From assembly GCF_030690345.1 (NCBI RefSeq), contig NZ_JAUYGV010000008.1, positions 250,433 to 314,432 of the forward strand: 64,000 nucleotides of DNA, given 5' to 3'. This DNA comes from Rheinheimera sp. GTDB taxonomy: Bacteria > Pseudomonadota > Gammaproteobacteria > Enterobacterales > Alteromonadaceae. Positions 25,485-35,285 of the stretch are shown here, in pieces. Position 1 is the first letter of the stretch. The number at the start of each line of letters is the position of its first letter. Below the pieces are notes generated by a model, which worked only from the letters and a program-made list of their open reading frames with translations, was not told the origin of the DNA and did not search any database. The position numbers and the translations under genes are program-made.

Positions 25485-28312
25485 TATGCAAATGCCCGCT
25501 GTTCGCCGTCACCTTCTACATTGCTCACGCAGCGCAGACATAACTCGGCATGTGCCGCATCGGCGCCGACATCATGGCGGTGATGCCAGCAGCGGCCGCA
25601 TTTTGCTGCCGTTGAAGCAGCTACCTGAACGCTTAAGCCGGCTAATTCGGTTTGCACCGCATCGGCCGGTGCTGTTTCTGTGCTTACCTGCGCCGTAGAG
25701 GTGATCAGTACAAAACGCAGTTCATCCCCCAACTTGGCCAAATCGGCCGCTAGCGCCGCTGAGGCATATAAGGTTACTTCGGCCTGCAGTGAAGCGCCGA
25801 TTTTATCTTCACGCCGCGCCGCTTCCAGCACCTTGTTAACTTCGTCACGTACCTGCAGCAATTGCTGCCAGAAAGCATCGTCAAACTTACCACCGGTAAC
25901 ACCGCTAAAACCGGTATACCAAACATCAGTAAACACAAATTCCTGCTGCTGGCCTGGCAGTTCATGCCAGATTTCCTGCGCAGTAAAGCTCATTACCGGC
26001 GCCATCCAGCGTACCATCGCCTGGGCAATATGGTACAACGCGGTTTGACACGAGCGCCGCGCCACACCATCGCTGTGGGCGGTGTATTGGCGATCTTTAA
26101 TCACATCCAGATAAAAGCTACCCAGCTCTACGGTACAGAAGTTCATCAGCTTTTGGCTTACCTGATGGAACTGATAGTTATCGTAAGCGGCGATAATTTC
26201 CTGCTGCAATTTAGCCGCGCGGTTCACTACCCACAGGTCCAGCTCAACCATTTTGTCAAACGGCACTAAATCGGTTGCCGGATTAAAGCCGTTTAAGTTT
26301 GCCAGTAAAAAGCGTGCGGTGTTGCGGATGCGGCGGTATTTGTCCGCTGCACGGTTTAATATTTCATCCGACACTGTCATCTCTGAGGTGTAATCGGTAG
26401 TGGCCACCCATAAGCGCAAAATATCGGCGCCTAATTTGTTCATCACGTCTTGTGGTGATACCACATTCCCCAGCGATTTCGACATCTTGCGGCCATCACC
26501 GTCTACGGTAAAGCCATGTGTCAGTACTTGCTTATACGGTGCTTTATGCTTGATGCTAACGCCGGTCATCAAGGACGACATAAACCAGCCCCGGTGCTGA
26601 TCTGAGCCTTCCAGGTATAAATCGGCCTGATCGGCGCCGCCAAACTCCGGCCGCACATCAACCACGCAGGCATGGGTAACACCGGAGTCGAACCAGACAT
26701 CCAGCGTATCACTTACCTTAACGTATTGCTGCGCATCGTCGCCTAGCAGAGTTTCCGCGCTTAAATCAAACCAGGCCTGAATACCGTCTTGCTCTACCAG
26801 CTTGGCCACCTGCTCCATTAACGCCTGAGTGTTCGGGTGCAACGCACCGGTGTCTTTATCAACAAACAGTGCTATCGGCACACCCCAGGTACGCTGGCGT
26901 GAAATACACCAGTCCGGCCGGCCTTCTACCATTTTTTCAATCCGCTGTTGGCCCCAATCCGGGATCCAGCGGGTTTGTTCAATTTGCTTAAGCGACGTAG
27001 CACGCAGGCCCTGCTGTTCCATGCTGATAAACCACTGCGGCGTAGCACGGAAAATAATCGGCGTTTTATGCCGCCAGCAGTGCGGGTAGCTGTGCTTATA
27101 AGCTTTGTGCACCAGCAACGCGCCGGCTTCTTTTAACGCCTCTACTACGCTGTCGTTCGCTTTAAACACATGCTGGCCGGCAAACAGTGGCGTGTCCGGC
27201 AGGTAAACGCCGTTCGCGCCCACCGGGTTAGCCACTTCAAGGTTATAGTGCTTACCAACAATAAAGTCTTCCTGACCATGGCCGGGCGCCGTGTGCACAC
27301 AACCGGTGCCGGAGTCGGTAGTAACGTGCTCGCCCATGATCAGCGGTACGCTAAAGTCATACAGCGGGTGTTGTAATGGCACTAATTCCAGCGCTGCACC
27401 CTTAGCAAAACCCAGCGCATGGTAGTGTTCAATACCGGCACGCGCCATCACATCTTTTACCAGGTCAGTCGCAATAATTAAGCGCTCAGCACCCAGCGGG
27501 CCCTGCTCTACCTGTACCAGGCTGTAATCCAGTTTGGCGTTTAATGCCACCGCACGGTTGGCCGGAATAGTCCAGGGCGTGGTGGTCCAGATCACTACCG
27601 ATACTTTGCCACTGCCACGTTTACCTTCAGGATGATCAAAGCGGTCTACCGCGGCTTCATCTACTAAAGCAAAACGTACGTCAATTGCCGGTGATACTTT
27701 ATCCTGATATTCCACTTCCGCTTCTGCCAACGCTGAGCCACAGTCGGTACACCAGTGCACCGGCTTAAAGCCCTGCTGTAAATGGCCGTTATCAATGATT
27801 TTGCTCAGCGAGCGGATGATATTGGCTTCAAAACCGTAATCCATAGTGCGGTACGGGTTTTGCCAGTCGCCCAGCACACCTAAACGGATAAAGTCGGTGC
27901 GCTGCGCATCAATTTGCGTGGCAGCGTATTCGCGGCATTTTTGCCGGAATTCGGCAGCGGTTAACTTGGTGCCCGGCTTGCCGTATTTTTTCTCCACTAC
28001 CAGTTCAATTGGCAGGCCGTGACAGTCCCAACCCGGTACATAGGGCGCGTCAAAATCGTCCAGCGTTTTGGCTTTAACGATAATGTCTTTCAGAATTTTG
28101 TTAACCGCATGCCCGATATGAATATTGCCGTTAGCGTAGGGCGGGCCGTCGTGCAAAATAAAGGTTTTTTTACCTTTTTTGGCTGCACGAATTTTGCCGT
28201 ATAAATCGGCTTCGGTCCATTTGGCCAGCATTTGCGGCTCGCGCTGCGCCAGATTGGCGCGCATCGCAAAAGCCGTTTCCGGCAAATTCAGGGTATGCTT
28301 ATAGTCGCTCAT
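25484..28312 (-). CDS. ileS: isoleucyl-tRNA synthetase
   Basis: This class I synthetase of 942 residues charges tRNA-Ile and edits misactivated valine. HIGH is seen in GNIHIGHAV near residue 65, KMSKS in [11 protein letters not shown] near 610, and the editing domain in between ([12 protein letters not shown]). The C-terminal zinc finger has paired Cys ([14 protein letters not shown]). The length matches the E. coli enzyme. The ATG overlaps the ribF stop by four bases. No resistance-type (IleS2) features are seen. Confidence 0.97.
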   Translation of the reverse strand: MSDYKHTLNLPETAFAMRANLAQREPQMLAKWTEADLYGKIRAAKKGKKTFILHDGPPYANGNIHIGHAVNKILKDIIVKAKTLDDFDAPYVPGWDCHGLPIELVVEKKYGKPGTKLTAAEFRQKCREYAATQIDAQRTDFIRLGVLGDWQNPYRTMDYGFEANIIRSLSKIIDNGHLQQGFKPVHWCTDCGSALAEAEVEYQDKVSPAIDVRFALVDEAAVDRFDHPEGKRGSGKVSVVIWTTTPWTIPANRAVALNAKLDYSLVQVEQGPLGAERLIIATDLVKDVMARAGIEHYHALGFAKGAALELVPLQHPLYDFSVPLIMGEHVTTDSGTGCVHTAPGHGQEDFIVGKHYNLEVANPVGANGVYLPDTPLFAGQHVFKANDSVVEALKEAGALLVHKAYKHSYPHCWRHKTPIIFRATPQWFISMEQQGLRATSLKQIEQTRWIPDWGQQRIEKMVEGRPDWCISRQRTWGVPIALFVDKDTGALHPNTQALMEQVAKLVEQDGIQAWFDLSAETLLGDDAQQYVKVSDTLDVWFDSGVTHACVVDVRPEFGGADQADLYLEGSDQHRGWFMSSLMTGVSIKHKAPYKQVLTHGFTVDGDGRKMSKSLGNVVSPQDVMNKLGADILRLWVATTDYTSEMTVSDEILNRAADKYRRIRNTARFLLANLNGFNPATDLVPFDKMVELDLWVVNRAAKLQQEIIAAYDNYQFHQVSQKLMNFCTVELGSFYLDVIKDRQYTAHSDGVARRSCQTALYHIAQAMVRWMAPVMSFTAQEIWHELPGQQQEFVFTDVWYTGFSGVTGGKFDDAFWQQLLQVRDEVNKVLEAARREDKIGASLQAEVTLYASAALAADLAKLGDELRFVLITSTAQVSTETAPADAVQTELAGLSVQVAASTAAKCGRCWHHRHDVGADAAHAELCLRCVSNVEGDGEQRAFA

Positions 28313-29283
28313 CCGTTGGGTTCCGTCTTATCAGTAGTGGCATGCGCTGGTGTTAAAGCGCCATGCTGAAAAAATGCTTTTGCTGCTGTCACATCAGCAG
28401 CAATTTGTTGTTGTAATGCGGCTAAACCGTCGAAACGTTGTTCGTTACGCAACTTATGCTGCAATAACACTTCTATTTGGCTGCCGTATAAATCGCCTTT
28501 AAAATCAAACAAATGCGCTTCAAGCTGCTGGCGTTGGCCCTGTACAGTCGGCCGGTTACCAATATTGGCTACGCCATAATAACTGCCAAATACCGTGTTC
28601 GCCGTAATGGCATACACTCCCGCTACCGGCAGCTTACGCCGGTATAAAAACACATTGGCGGTCGGAAAGCCCAGGTCGCGGCCTAATTTGCGGCCATGCC
28701 GCACGCGGCCGGTTAAAGCAAAAGGCCGGCCCAGCATCTCTGCGGCCAGGGTTAACTTATCCTCTGCCAGCGCCTGACGGATCAAGGTGCTGCTGATGCG
28801 CTGCTGGCCTAACACTAAACTTGAAGTGCTGCACAAACTGAATTGGTATTGCTCAGACGCCAGGGCTAATAACTCAAAATTACCGCTACGCTGACTGCCA
28901 AAGCGAAAATCATCACCCACAATTAAGTGCTCTACACCCAGCTGTTTTAGCAACAACTGCTGAATAAATTGCTCCGGCGCCTGCGCAGCAAAAGCAGGCG
29001 TAAAATTAACGCATAACAAGCGATCAATACCCAGTTGTGCCAGCGCGTTGTACTTCTCGCGAAACCTCGTTAAGCGTGCCGGTGCCGCAGTGCCGGCAAA
29101 CAACTCCAACGGCTGTGGTTCAAACAGCATCACGCATGACGGCAGCTGCATTTGTTTGGCAATAGCCACCACTTTATGCAGCACCGCCTGATGGCCCAAA
29201 TGCACGCCATCAAAATTACCGATGGTAAGCACACAACCGCGATGCCGGGGCTGAATATTGTGTAAGCCGCGAATTAACTCCAT
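28309..29283 (-). CDS. ribF: bifunctional riboflavin kinase/FAD synthetase
   Basis: This 324-residue enzyme makes FMN from riboflavin and then FAD. The N-terminal adenylyltransferase domain carries [14 protein letters not shown], and [11 protein letters not shown] follows near residue 165. The C-terminal flavokinase carries [12 protein letters not shown] and [11 protein letters not shown]. It starts the string ribF-ileS-lspA-fkpB-ispH and overlaps ileS by four bases. FAD supply is relevant to the three flavin photolyases in the window, though no direct link is shown. Confidence 0.96.
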   Translation of the reverse strand: MELIRGLHNIQPRHRGCVLTIGNFDGVHLGHQAVLHKVVAIAKQMQLPSCVMLFEPQPLELFAGTAAPARLTRFREKYNALAQLGIDRLLCVNFTPAFAAQAPEQFIQQLLLKQLGVEHLIVGDDFRFGSQRSGNFELLALASEQYQFSLCSTSSLVLGQQRISSTLIRQALAEDKLTLAAEMLGRPFALTGRVRHGRKLGRDLGFPTANVFLYRRKLPVAGVYAITANTVFGSYYGVANIGNRPTVQGQRQQLEAHLFDFKGDLYGSQIEVLLQHKLRNEQRFDGLAALQQQIAADVTAAKAFFQHGALTPAHATTDKTEPNG

Positions 29284-29333
29284 GCCTGCCGTTTCTGAGT
29301 GCTGATTATAAACCGCGCATTATAACCACTTAA

Positions 29334-30908
29334 TCAATTGCTTTCAGCAACAGAATTGGCTTTAAAATGACGCAAACGTACACCAAGCAACCACAACAGG
29401 GCAAAATAACCCGTTACCGCCAAGCCACACAGCGCGCTTAAACGCCACGCCTGAGCAGTAAAACTCAGTTGTACCCAAGCGGCCAGGGTTGGCGTTTGCC
29501 AATACAGCAGGCCCGCCATTACCAGGCTGGCGATAACCAGCTTCAACAAAAATACCCTGCTGGTTTTACTTAGTTGGTATACGCCGGCCAGTTTTAAACC
29601 ACGATACAATAAATAGGCGTTTAAGCTGGCTGACATCGCAGTAGCCAGCGCCAGGCCAACATAGCTTAAAAATGGTGCCAGCATCAGGTTAAACGCCATA
29701 TTCGCTACCATGGCAATAATACCGATGCGTACCGGCGTTTTAATGTCCTGGCGCGCATAAAACCCGGGTGCCAGTACTTTTATCAGCATATAGCTAAGTA
29801 AACCGGTGCTATAGGCAATTAAACTGTACGACACCATCAGCACGTCGTTTTGGCTAAACTCGCCGCGCATAAACAGCAAAGCGATAATCGGTTGTGATAA
29901 CACCATTAAACCTGCCATAGCCGGAATGCCGAATAAGGCGACAAAGCGCAATGACCAGTCCAGTGTCTGGCTAAAGCGCTCTGTATTGGCGCCGGCATGA
30001 TGGCGGGATAAATTCGGTAAAATTACTGTAGCTATGGCAATGCCAAATAAACCCAGCGGAAACTCTATTAACCGGTCGGAATAATAAAGCCAGCTTACAG
30101 CGCCGGTAAGCAAAAACGAGGCGATAACGGTATCAAGCAATAAATTAATCTGGCTTACCGACACACCAAACAACGCCGGCAGCATCAGTTTACGAATTTT
30201 AGTGACGTTTTCATCACGCCAGCCCCATTTGGGCCATACCAGCAAACCAGCTTTGGCCAAAAACGGCAACTGAAATAATAACTGCACCACCCCACCGATA
30301 AACACGCCCCAAGCCAGCGCCAGTGCCGGCTCATTAAGTGTGGGTGCCATATACACCGCACAGGCAATAATGGCGATATTTAAAAATACCGGCGTAAAGG
30401 CCGCCACGGCGAAACGGTTGTAGGTATTAAGCACAGCACCGGATAACGCCACCAGGCTGATAAACCATAAATACGGAAAGGTAATTTTCAGCATCAGGCT
30501 GGCCAGCTCAAATTTATCTGCTTCCGGGCCGTCATTCAGCCATTCGACAAACCAGCCCATGCCGAACAACATCGCCACCAGCGGCGATGCAATTACACCA
30601 AACAACGTGACTACAGTGACCACAACGCCGAGGCTGCCAGCCACTTTTGCCAACAGTTCGCGCACAGCATCATCGCCATGTTTGGCTTTTACCTCGGCCA
30701 GCACCGGCACGAAGGCTTGCGAAAAGGCACCTTCAGCAAATAAACGCCGCAGAAAATTCGGAATACGGTTAGCAAAAAAGAATACGTCGGCAGCCGCACC
30801 GGCACCGATAAAATTCGCCACTACTACGTCACGCACCAACCCCAGCACACGGGAAATTAATGTCATAAAGCTGACAATAAGGCCTGATTTTAATAACTTT
30901 GCTGACAC
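29334..30908 (-). CDS. murJ: lipid II flippase MurJ
   Basis: This 524-residue inner-membrane protein of the MOP superfamily has about 14 hydrophobic helices and moves lipid II across the membrane for peptidoglycan synthesis. The N-terminal motif SGLIVSFMTLISRVLGLVRD and ANRIPNFLRRLFAEGAFSQAFVP with its Arg residues are family hallmarks. The start is a GTG with AAGGAAG about eight bases upstream. It is divergent from rpsT and followed by ribF, the usual order in related genomes. Confidence 0.96.
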   Translation of the reverse strand: MSAKLLKSGLIVSFMTLISRVLGLVRDVVVANFIGAGAAADVFFFANRIPNFLRRLFAEGAFSQAFVPVLAEVKAKHGDDAVRELLAKVAGSLGVVVTVVTLFGVIASPLVAMLFGMGWFVEWLNDGPEADKFELASLMLKITFPYLWFISLVALSGAVLNTYNRFAVAAFTPVFLNIAIIACAVYMAPTLNEPALALAWGVFIGGVVQLLFQLPFLAKAGLLVWPKWGWRDENVTKIRKLMLPALFGVSVSQINLLLDTVIASFLLTGAVSWLYYSDRLIEFPLGLFGIAIATVILPNLSRHHAGANTERFSQTLDWSLRFVALFGIPAMAGLMVLSQPIIALLFMRGEFSQNDVLMVSYSLIAYSTGLLSYMLIKVLAPGFYARQDIKTPVRIGIIAMVANMAFNLMLAPFLSYVGLALATAMSASLNAYLLYRGLKLAGVYQLSKTSRVFLLKLVIASLVMAGLLYWQTPTLAAWVQLSFTAQAWRLSALCGLAVTGYFALLWLLGVRLRHFKANSVAESN

Positions 30909-31009
30909 TAAAACTTCCTTCTTGTTACCAGCGGCTATTTTGCCTCTATACTGCGACGGATTACCAGTAGGCTATCGGATTAAAATCTGTGACTTTACCG
31001 TTAAAGCAT

Positions 31010-31040
31010 TTGACAACGGGCCATTAAATAGGCATATTAT
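31010..31040 (+). promoter_or_regulatory. candidate promoter of rpsT
   Basis: A perfect -35 TTGACA (31010-31015) is followed by CATATT at 17 bases (31033-31038) or TATTAT at 19 bases (31035-31040). It lies about 45 bases before the rpsT start. Confidence 0.55.
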
Positions 31041-31083
31041 GCGGCCTTTGATGGGTCCGGTTTAGTTTTTTAGGAGTGTTACC

Positions 31084-31353
31084 TTGGCTAACATTAAGTC
31101 TGCTAAGAAGCGCGCAATTCAATCAGAAAAACGTCGTCAGCAAAATGCTTCGCAACGTTCTATGATGCGTACTTTCATAAAGAAAACCTACGCGGCGGTT
31201 TTAACTGCTGACGTAACTGCTTCAACTGAAGCATTCAAGAAAATGGTGCCTGTTCTTGATCGTATGGCCTCTAAAGGTCTGATCCACAAGAACAAAGCAG
31301 CACGTCATAAAGCTCGTTTAAATGCACATGTAAAAGCATTAAGCGCCGCTTAA
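31084..31353 (+). CDS. rpsT: 30S ribosomal protein S20
   Basis: This 89-residue basic protein ([20 protein letters not shown]) binds 16S rRNA and supports 30S assembly. The start is a TTG with a strong TAGGAGTG eight to ten bases upstream. E. coli rpsT also uses UUG, where it contributes to autogenous control, so this looks like a conserved rare start. A promoter and a terminator frame the gene, making it a single-gene unit, divergent from murJ. Confidence 0.97.
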   Translation: MANIKSAKKRAIQSEKRRQQNASQRSMMRTFIKKTYAAVLTADVTASTEAFKKMVPVLDRMASKGLIHKNKAARHKARLNAHVKALSAA

Positions 31354-31363
31354 GACACAGTTC

Positions 31364-31399
31364 CAACAAAAAAGCCGGCTTACGCCGGCTTTTTTGTTG
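31364..31399. terminator. terminator of rpsT
   Basis: The hairpin AAAAAAGCCGGC with its complement and a TTAC loop is symmetric, with a T-run on each strand, so it can also stop transcripts of the ArsR-family gene arriving from the right. Confidence 0.9.
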
Positions 31400-31416
31400 C
31401 TGCTATGCTGTAGCTG

Positions 31417-31719
31417 TCAGGCATCATCCGAGCAATACAGTTTATGCATCAACGCAATTAACGCTTCGGCTTCTTTACTGTTCAGGCTATAAAATACGGT
31501 TTGCGCTTCTTTGCGGGTTTTTACCAGCTTATGCCGGCGTAACAATGCCAGATGCTGTGACAAAGCAGATTGGCTAAGCTCCAGTTTCTGATTCATTTCC
31601 CCGACTGACAACTCCCCTTCCAGCAAGTGGCATAGGATCAGTAACCGCCTCTCATTCGACACTGCCTTGAGCAGCTTTACGGCTTTGGCGGAGTTTTTCA
31701 ACATATCCTGTAAATTCAT
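31417..31719 (-). CDS. ArsR-family repressor, SqrR/BigR/YgaV-like with two Cys
   Basis: This 100-residue winged-helix repressor has the recognition region LSVGEMNQKLELSQSALSQHL. Only two Cys are present, Cys30 (LLILCHLL) and Cys96 (KLYCSDDA). These match the positions of the thiol pair that forms a polysulfide bridge in the sulfide sensors SqrR, BigR and YgaV, and no classical metal site (CVC or similar) is seen. A persulfide-responsive repressor is therefore the best reading, by family knowledge. No sulfide-oxidising gene is adjacent. An inverted repeat 69 bases upstream may be its own operator. Function as a metal sensor remains a less likely alternative. Confidence 0.82.
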   Translation of the reverse strand: MNLQDMLKNSAKAVKLLKAVSNERRLLILCHLLEGELSVGEMNQKLELSQSALSQHLALLRRHKLVKTRKEAQTVFYSLNSKEAEALIALMHKLYCSDDA

Positions 31720-31787
31720 TACACTTACACTCTGTCTGTCCGGATGGACTAATATTACCGATTTAAGGATAGAGCGACAATATAATC

Positions 31788-31807
31788 ATTCTTATTTAAC
31801 AAAGAAT
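31788..31807. promoter_or_regulatory. candidate operator of the ArsR-family gene
   Basis: A 20-bp AT-rich element with inverted arms ATTCTT and AAGAAT lies 69 bases upstream of the repressor start. Size and symmetry suit a winged-helix dimer; binding is inferred. Confidence 0.35.
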
Positions 31808-31841
31808 AACGATTTTCGAAAAAATATCCACGATAGGGGAG

Positions 31842-32210
31842 TTAATGCAGTAGTGGCCGCACCAGGCTGTTAATACGACTGGCAGTAAAAGGCTTGATCA
31901 CAAAGGCTTTGGCACCATTTTCAATCGCTTGTTTCAGGTTTTCTACACTGGAAAATGCCGACACCATAAAAACAACGGTATGTTGGTCCTGTTGCTTAAA
32001 CAGCTTTAGCAATTGCTGGCCGTCAATATCCGGTAGCTGAATATCCAGAAACACCAATTGTGGCTGATGTTGGCTGAACAACTGCGTGGCAGTGTTGCCG
32101 TCCGCCGCTTCGATAACCGACGTAATGCCCAACTGCTGCAAAATTTGACTGATATAACTGCGTACAGCAGCTACATCATCTACGATAAGCGCACTAAGCG
32201 ATTGAGGCAT
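31842..32210 (-). CDS. single-domain CheY-like response regulator
   Basis: This 122-residue protein is only a receiver domain. It has the acidic pair Asp11/Asp12 (LIVDDV), phosphoacceptor Asp56 (VFLDIQLPD), a Ser switch (MVSAFS) and Lys in FVIKPF. The ATG at 32210 has AAGGA eight bases upstream and is chosen over the ATG three codons earlier. No output domain is present, so it must act by protein contact, for example on a kinase, a flagellar or a c-di-GMP partner. Its cognate kinase is not next to it. Confidence 0.85.
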   Translation of the reverse strand: MPQSLSALIVDDVAAVRSYISQILQQLGITSVIEAADGNTATQLFSQHQPQLVFLDIQLPDIDGQQLLKLFKQQDQHTVVFMVSAFSSVENLKQAIENGAKAFVIKPFTASRINSLVRPLLH

Positions 32211-32294
32211 TCCTTGCATCCTTACTACCTGATGTCATTCCGTCTGACAAACTACCGTTTTTAGCGTTGCCCTATGTAGGGCATGATAAAAAGG

Positions 32295-32319
32295 TGTTAG
32301 AGTCATCAATACTCTAACA
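32295..32319. promoter_or_regulatory. perfect 9-bp inverted repeat before the M28 peptidase gene
   Basis: TGTTAGAGT and ACTCTAACA are separated by seven bases and end 21 bases before the start codon. No T-run follows, so it is more likely an operator or a leader hairpin than a terminator. Confidence 0.5.
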
Positions 32320-32340
32320 ATAGCGGGACAAAATGAAAAG

Positions 32341-33672
32341 ATGAAATTGTGGCTAACAACAATAACTGCGGCACTGAGCCTGAATTTAGCGGCGAATGAA
32401 CTGACGCTGGATAATACCCTGGCGTATCAGCTTACTGAGTCTTTAACGGTAGAAGTAGGACAACGCCTTGCCGGTAGCGAGGCAGATGCCCGTGCTGTAG
32501 CTTGGGCAGAGCAAAAATTTAAGCAACTGGGTTATGATAAAGTGTGGAGCGAGCCTTTTACCATGCAGTATTGGCAGCGCGGCAACGCCAGCCTGGCAGT
32601 TAGCGCGCCCTTTCATCAGAATCTGGTGGTGACTGCGCTTGGCGGCTCAATCGGCACGCCGTTTGATGGCATTAATGCTCAGGTCGTAATGTTTGACAGC
32701 CTCGAGCAGCTAAAACAAGCTGATGCCGCCGTAGTCAAAGACAAAATTGTCTTTATCAATAAAAGTATGGGTAAAGATAAACTGGGTACCTTTTACGGTT
32801 CAGTGGTCGGTGCCCGCGCCCAAGGTGCCGTTGAAGCAGCAAAGCTTGGTGCCAAAGCCATTATTATCCGCTCTGTCGGCACCAGCATTAACCGCTTCGC
32901 TCATACCGGCATTATGCGTTACAGCGACGAAGTAGCACGAATTCCTGCTGCCGCGATTTCAGTGCCGGATGCCATACAATTGGATAAAATGCTCAGCCGC
33001 CAGCCGGAATTAAGCCTGCATTTACAAATGCAGAATAAATTACCGGGTGAAGTAGTAAGCCATAACGTTATAGCGGAAATTACCGGCAGTAAGCGGCCGG
33101 ATGAAATCGTGCTGATCAGTGCCCACCTTGATTCGTGGGACGAAGGCACAGGTGCACTGGATGACGGCGCAGGTGTTGGCATAGTAATGGCCACCGGCGC
33201 TTTACTGAAACAGCAGGGGCGGCCCGAACGTACCGTGCGGGTGGTGTTATTCGGTAATGAAGAAGGTGGTTTAGTCGGTGCCCGCGCTTATGCCGCCAAA
33301 CATGCAGCCACGCTGAAAAACCACGTATTTGCATCTGAATCAGATTTTGGCGCCGGCCGTATCTGGCGTCTGGACACCGGCTTCGGTGAGAAGGCATTGG
33401 CTTTTGGCAACACCTTGCAACAGAAGCTGGCTCCGCTGGGTGTAGAGATGGGCGACAATACCGCATCCGGCGGCCCGGATGTATCAGTGTTAAAAGCCCA
33501 GGGCGTGCCGGTAGTCAGCCTGCAACAAGATGGCACAGACTACTTTGACTATCACCACACGCCAAACGATACCATGGATAAAATAGACCCTGCCGCCATG
33601 CAACAAAATGTTGAAGCCTGGCTTATCACCACCGGCGAAGTGGCAAACAGCAAAGTAGATTTACGCCGCTGA
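32341..33672 (+). CDS. M28-family metallopeptidase, carboxypeptidase Q-like
   Basis: This 443-residue exported enzyme has a short signal peptide (cleavage near LAA-NE). An inserted PA domain lies about 90-240, and the M28 catalytic domain follows. Zinc ligands and catalytic residues are all visible: His in SAHLDSWD, Asp in LDDGAG, the Glu pair in NEEGG, Asp in ESDFG and His in YHHTPND. Homologues of the glutamate carboxypeptidase/carboxypeptidase Q type cleave small peptides in the periplasm or outside. It differs from the smaller M28 enzyme at 9219-10142, which has no PA domain. An inverted repeat just upstream suggests regulation. Confidence 0.9.
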   Translation: MKLWLTTITAALSLNLAANELTLDNTLAYQLTESLTVEVGQRLAGSEADARAVAWAEQKFKQLGYDKVWSEPFTMQYWQRGNASLAVSAPFHQNLVVTALGGSIGTPFDGINAQVVMFDSLEQLKQADAAVVKDKIVFINKSMGKDKLGTFYGSVVGARAQGAVEAAKLGAKAIIIRSVGTSINRFAHTGIMRYSDEVARIPAAAISVPDAIQLDKMLSRQPELSLHLQMQNKLPGEVVSHNVIAEITGSKRPDEIVLISAHLDSWDEGTGALDDGAGVGIVMATGALLKQQGRPERTVRVVLFGNEEGGLVGARAYAAKHAATLKNHVFASESDFGAGRIWRLDTGFGEKALAFGNTLQQKLAPLGVEMGDNTASGGPDVSVLKAQGVPVVSLQQDGTDYFDYHHTPNDTMDKIDPAAMQQNVEAWLITTGEVANSKVDLRR

Positions 33673-33697
33673 TTTACCGCAACTTCCGGCTGACAAT

Positions 33698-34099
33698 TTA
33701 ACCGCGTGAACGCAACGGCCCGGTATGTAGTACCGGCCGTTGATGCTTACGATAACTGCCACGCAACAACCACAACTGCATACCTATAACCAGCAGTATC
33801 ATGGCTGACGGATAAAAATAGATATTGTTACTCAACGCAAAAAGCAGCAGCGCCAGCATAAAATAGCTGAACGGCAACAACTCGTAGCACCAGAACGGCA
33901 GGATACCACCGTACTTGCTGCGGGCCGCTTTAATATCGGAGCGGCGGTTATCTGAGCGCAGCACCCACACTACCGCGCCGGCACACACCATTAAGAAACC
34001 GCACACTACCAACAGCCAGGCATTAGTCGCCAGCATTACCGCACTGCCGACAGCCACATAAGCATAAGGCAAAACTTCATATATTTTATCCGGTATCAT
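33698..34099 (-). CDS. small inner-membrane protein of unknown function
   Basis: This 133-residue protein is not recognised. It has four likely transmembrane segments (about 10-25, 28-48, 70-88 and 93-112) with a charged cytoplasmic loop (RSDNRRSDIKAARSKYGG) in the middle. The two halves look internally similar, each with a (Y/C)E(V/L)LP(Y/F)(A/S)Y stretch before a helix, which points to an old duplication. It stands alone between two plus-strand units. The C-terminal tail is basic. Confidence 0.7.
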   Translation of the reverse strand: MIPDKIYEVLPYAYVAVGSAVMLATNAWLLVVCGFLMVCAGAVVWVLRSDNRRSDIKAARSKYGGILPFWCYELLPFSYFMLALLLFALSNNIYFYPSAMILLVIGMQLWLLRGSYRKHQRPVLHTGPLRSRG

Positions 34100-34282
34100 A
34101 GCTGGCTCCTGCTTTTTCAGCCTGAACTAAGTGTAGAACAACTTTTTCGCCACATTTAACAATTAACCACAACCCATCAATTTAACTAATCTGAAAACCA
34201 CAAAATTCCTCAGTTGAGTAAAACAGATCCGGCCAGCATAATGCGCACAAATTTTAACCGCTGTAGTATGCAGGAAAGCGCC

Positions 34283-34564
34283 ATGGAAAATATCGTGTTC
34301 GACGTAATCAGCTGGGTTGGGCTAACGATTTGTATTGGTGCTTTTTTTATTAAAGATGTGTTCTGGTTACGCCTGACAACACTGGTAGGTTGTAGCCTGC
34401 TGTTTGTTTACTACAGCCACATTGCAATCCCACAGGGCGTTATCTCAAACTTATTAGTATTACTAATTAATGCTTATTATTTAATTCGCTTTGCCAAAGC
34501 GCGTAAAGCTGAGCAAACCGCCCAACAAACCACGCCGGTAAGTCTGACTGCGCAAGCAGAGTAA
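34283..34564 (+). CDS. small inner-membrane protein (YgjV-like size and layout)
   Basis: This 93-residue protein has three hydrophobic helices (VISWVGLTICIGAFFI, LTTLVGCSLLFVYYSHI, NLLVLLINAYYLIRF) and a hydrophilic Thr/Ala/Gln-rich tail. The ATG at 34283 with AGGAAA six bases upstream is preferred over longer frames. The layout resembles small YgjV/PQ-loop-like inner-membrane proteins, but the relationship is weak and the function is unknown. It precedes smrA by 69 bases in the same direction. Confidence 0.72.
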   Translation: MENIVFDVISWVGLTICIGAFFIKDVFWLRLTTLVGCSLLFVYYSHIAIPQGVISNLLVLLINAYYLIRFAKARKAEQTAQQTTPVSLTAQAE

Positions 34565-34633
34565 ACAGCGTAAAACTTTTGTCTGACGAAGCGGCAGGCT
34601 ATAATTGCCGCCCGACATACAGGAGTACCCGCT

Positions 34634-35224
34634 ATGCAAAACGAAGAAGTCGAGTTGTTTCTGCAGGAGATGTCCGGCGTTAAGCCCCTGTCACAAGATG
34701 CCGTATTACCGGAGCAAGGTGAGTTTAGCCCCAGCCTGGCGCAACAAGCCAGACGCAAAGCGGCAGAGCAGGAAATGGAATATGATCCGAATTACCTCAG
34801 CATGGAATATGTTGATCTGGTAAAGCCGGACGAGCCCTTCACCTATAAAAAAGATGGCGTGCAGGATGGCGTGTACCGCAACCTGCGCTTGGGCAAATAT
34901 CAGCTGGACGCCACCCTGAACCTGCTGGGTAAAAGCCTTAGCGACGCCAGACGCGAACTGTTTTATTTTATTGATGACTGCCACAAGCGCGGCATACGTA
35001 CCTTGCTTATTCACCACGGCATGGGCCGCAACAGCAAACCGCATCCGGCCATACTACGCAGCTATGTGTTTAAATGGTTACCGCAAATTCCTGTTGTACT
35101 GGCCTGCAATACCGCACAAAAACAGCATGGCGGCTACAGCGCAACCTATGTGTTACTGCAGAAAAATGCGGAGCAAAAGCGGGAAAACCGTGAGTTACAC
35201 AGTAAACGCGGTGCGCAGAAATAA
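34634..35224 (+). CDS. smrA: Smr-domain protein, SmrA type
   Basis: This 196-residue protein has an N-terminal acidic region (1-90) and a C-terminal Smr domain at about 95-180. That domain carries SDARRELFYFIDDCHKRGIRTLLIHHGMG and the (S/K)KPHPAILRSYVFKWL segment typical of SmrA (YdaL). Smr domains are nucleases acting on DNA or RNA; SmrB cleaves mRNA at collided ribosomes, and SmrA is less well known. The usual LDLHG motif at the domain start is altered to LDATLNLLG, so the catalytic pattern may differ. A hairpin follows the stop directly. Confidence 0.85.
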   Translation: MQNEEVELFLQEMSGVKPLSQDAVLPEQGEFSPSLAQQARRKAAEQEMEYDPNYLSMEYVDLVKPDEPFTYKKDGVQDGVYRNLRLGKYQLDATLNLLGKSLSDARRELFYFIDDCHKRGIRTLLIHHGMGRNSKPHPAILRSYVFKWLPQIPVVLACNTAQKQHGGYSATYVLLQKNAEQKRENRELHSKRGAQK

Positions 35225-35225
35225 C

Positions 35226-35249
35226 TAACCCCCGGCAAGCCGGGGGTTA
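35226..35249. terminator. strong GC hairpin after smrA
   Basis: Arms of 11 bp (TAACCCCCGGC and its complement) with a 2-base gap lie right after the smrA stop. There is no T-run, so it may act as a 3' end stabiliser or a Rho-assisted stop. Confidence 0.55.
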
Positions 35250-35285
35250 GGGTTAGTCAATCCGTTTGACTGCATTCGATTCCTG

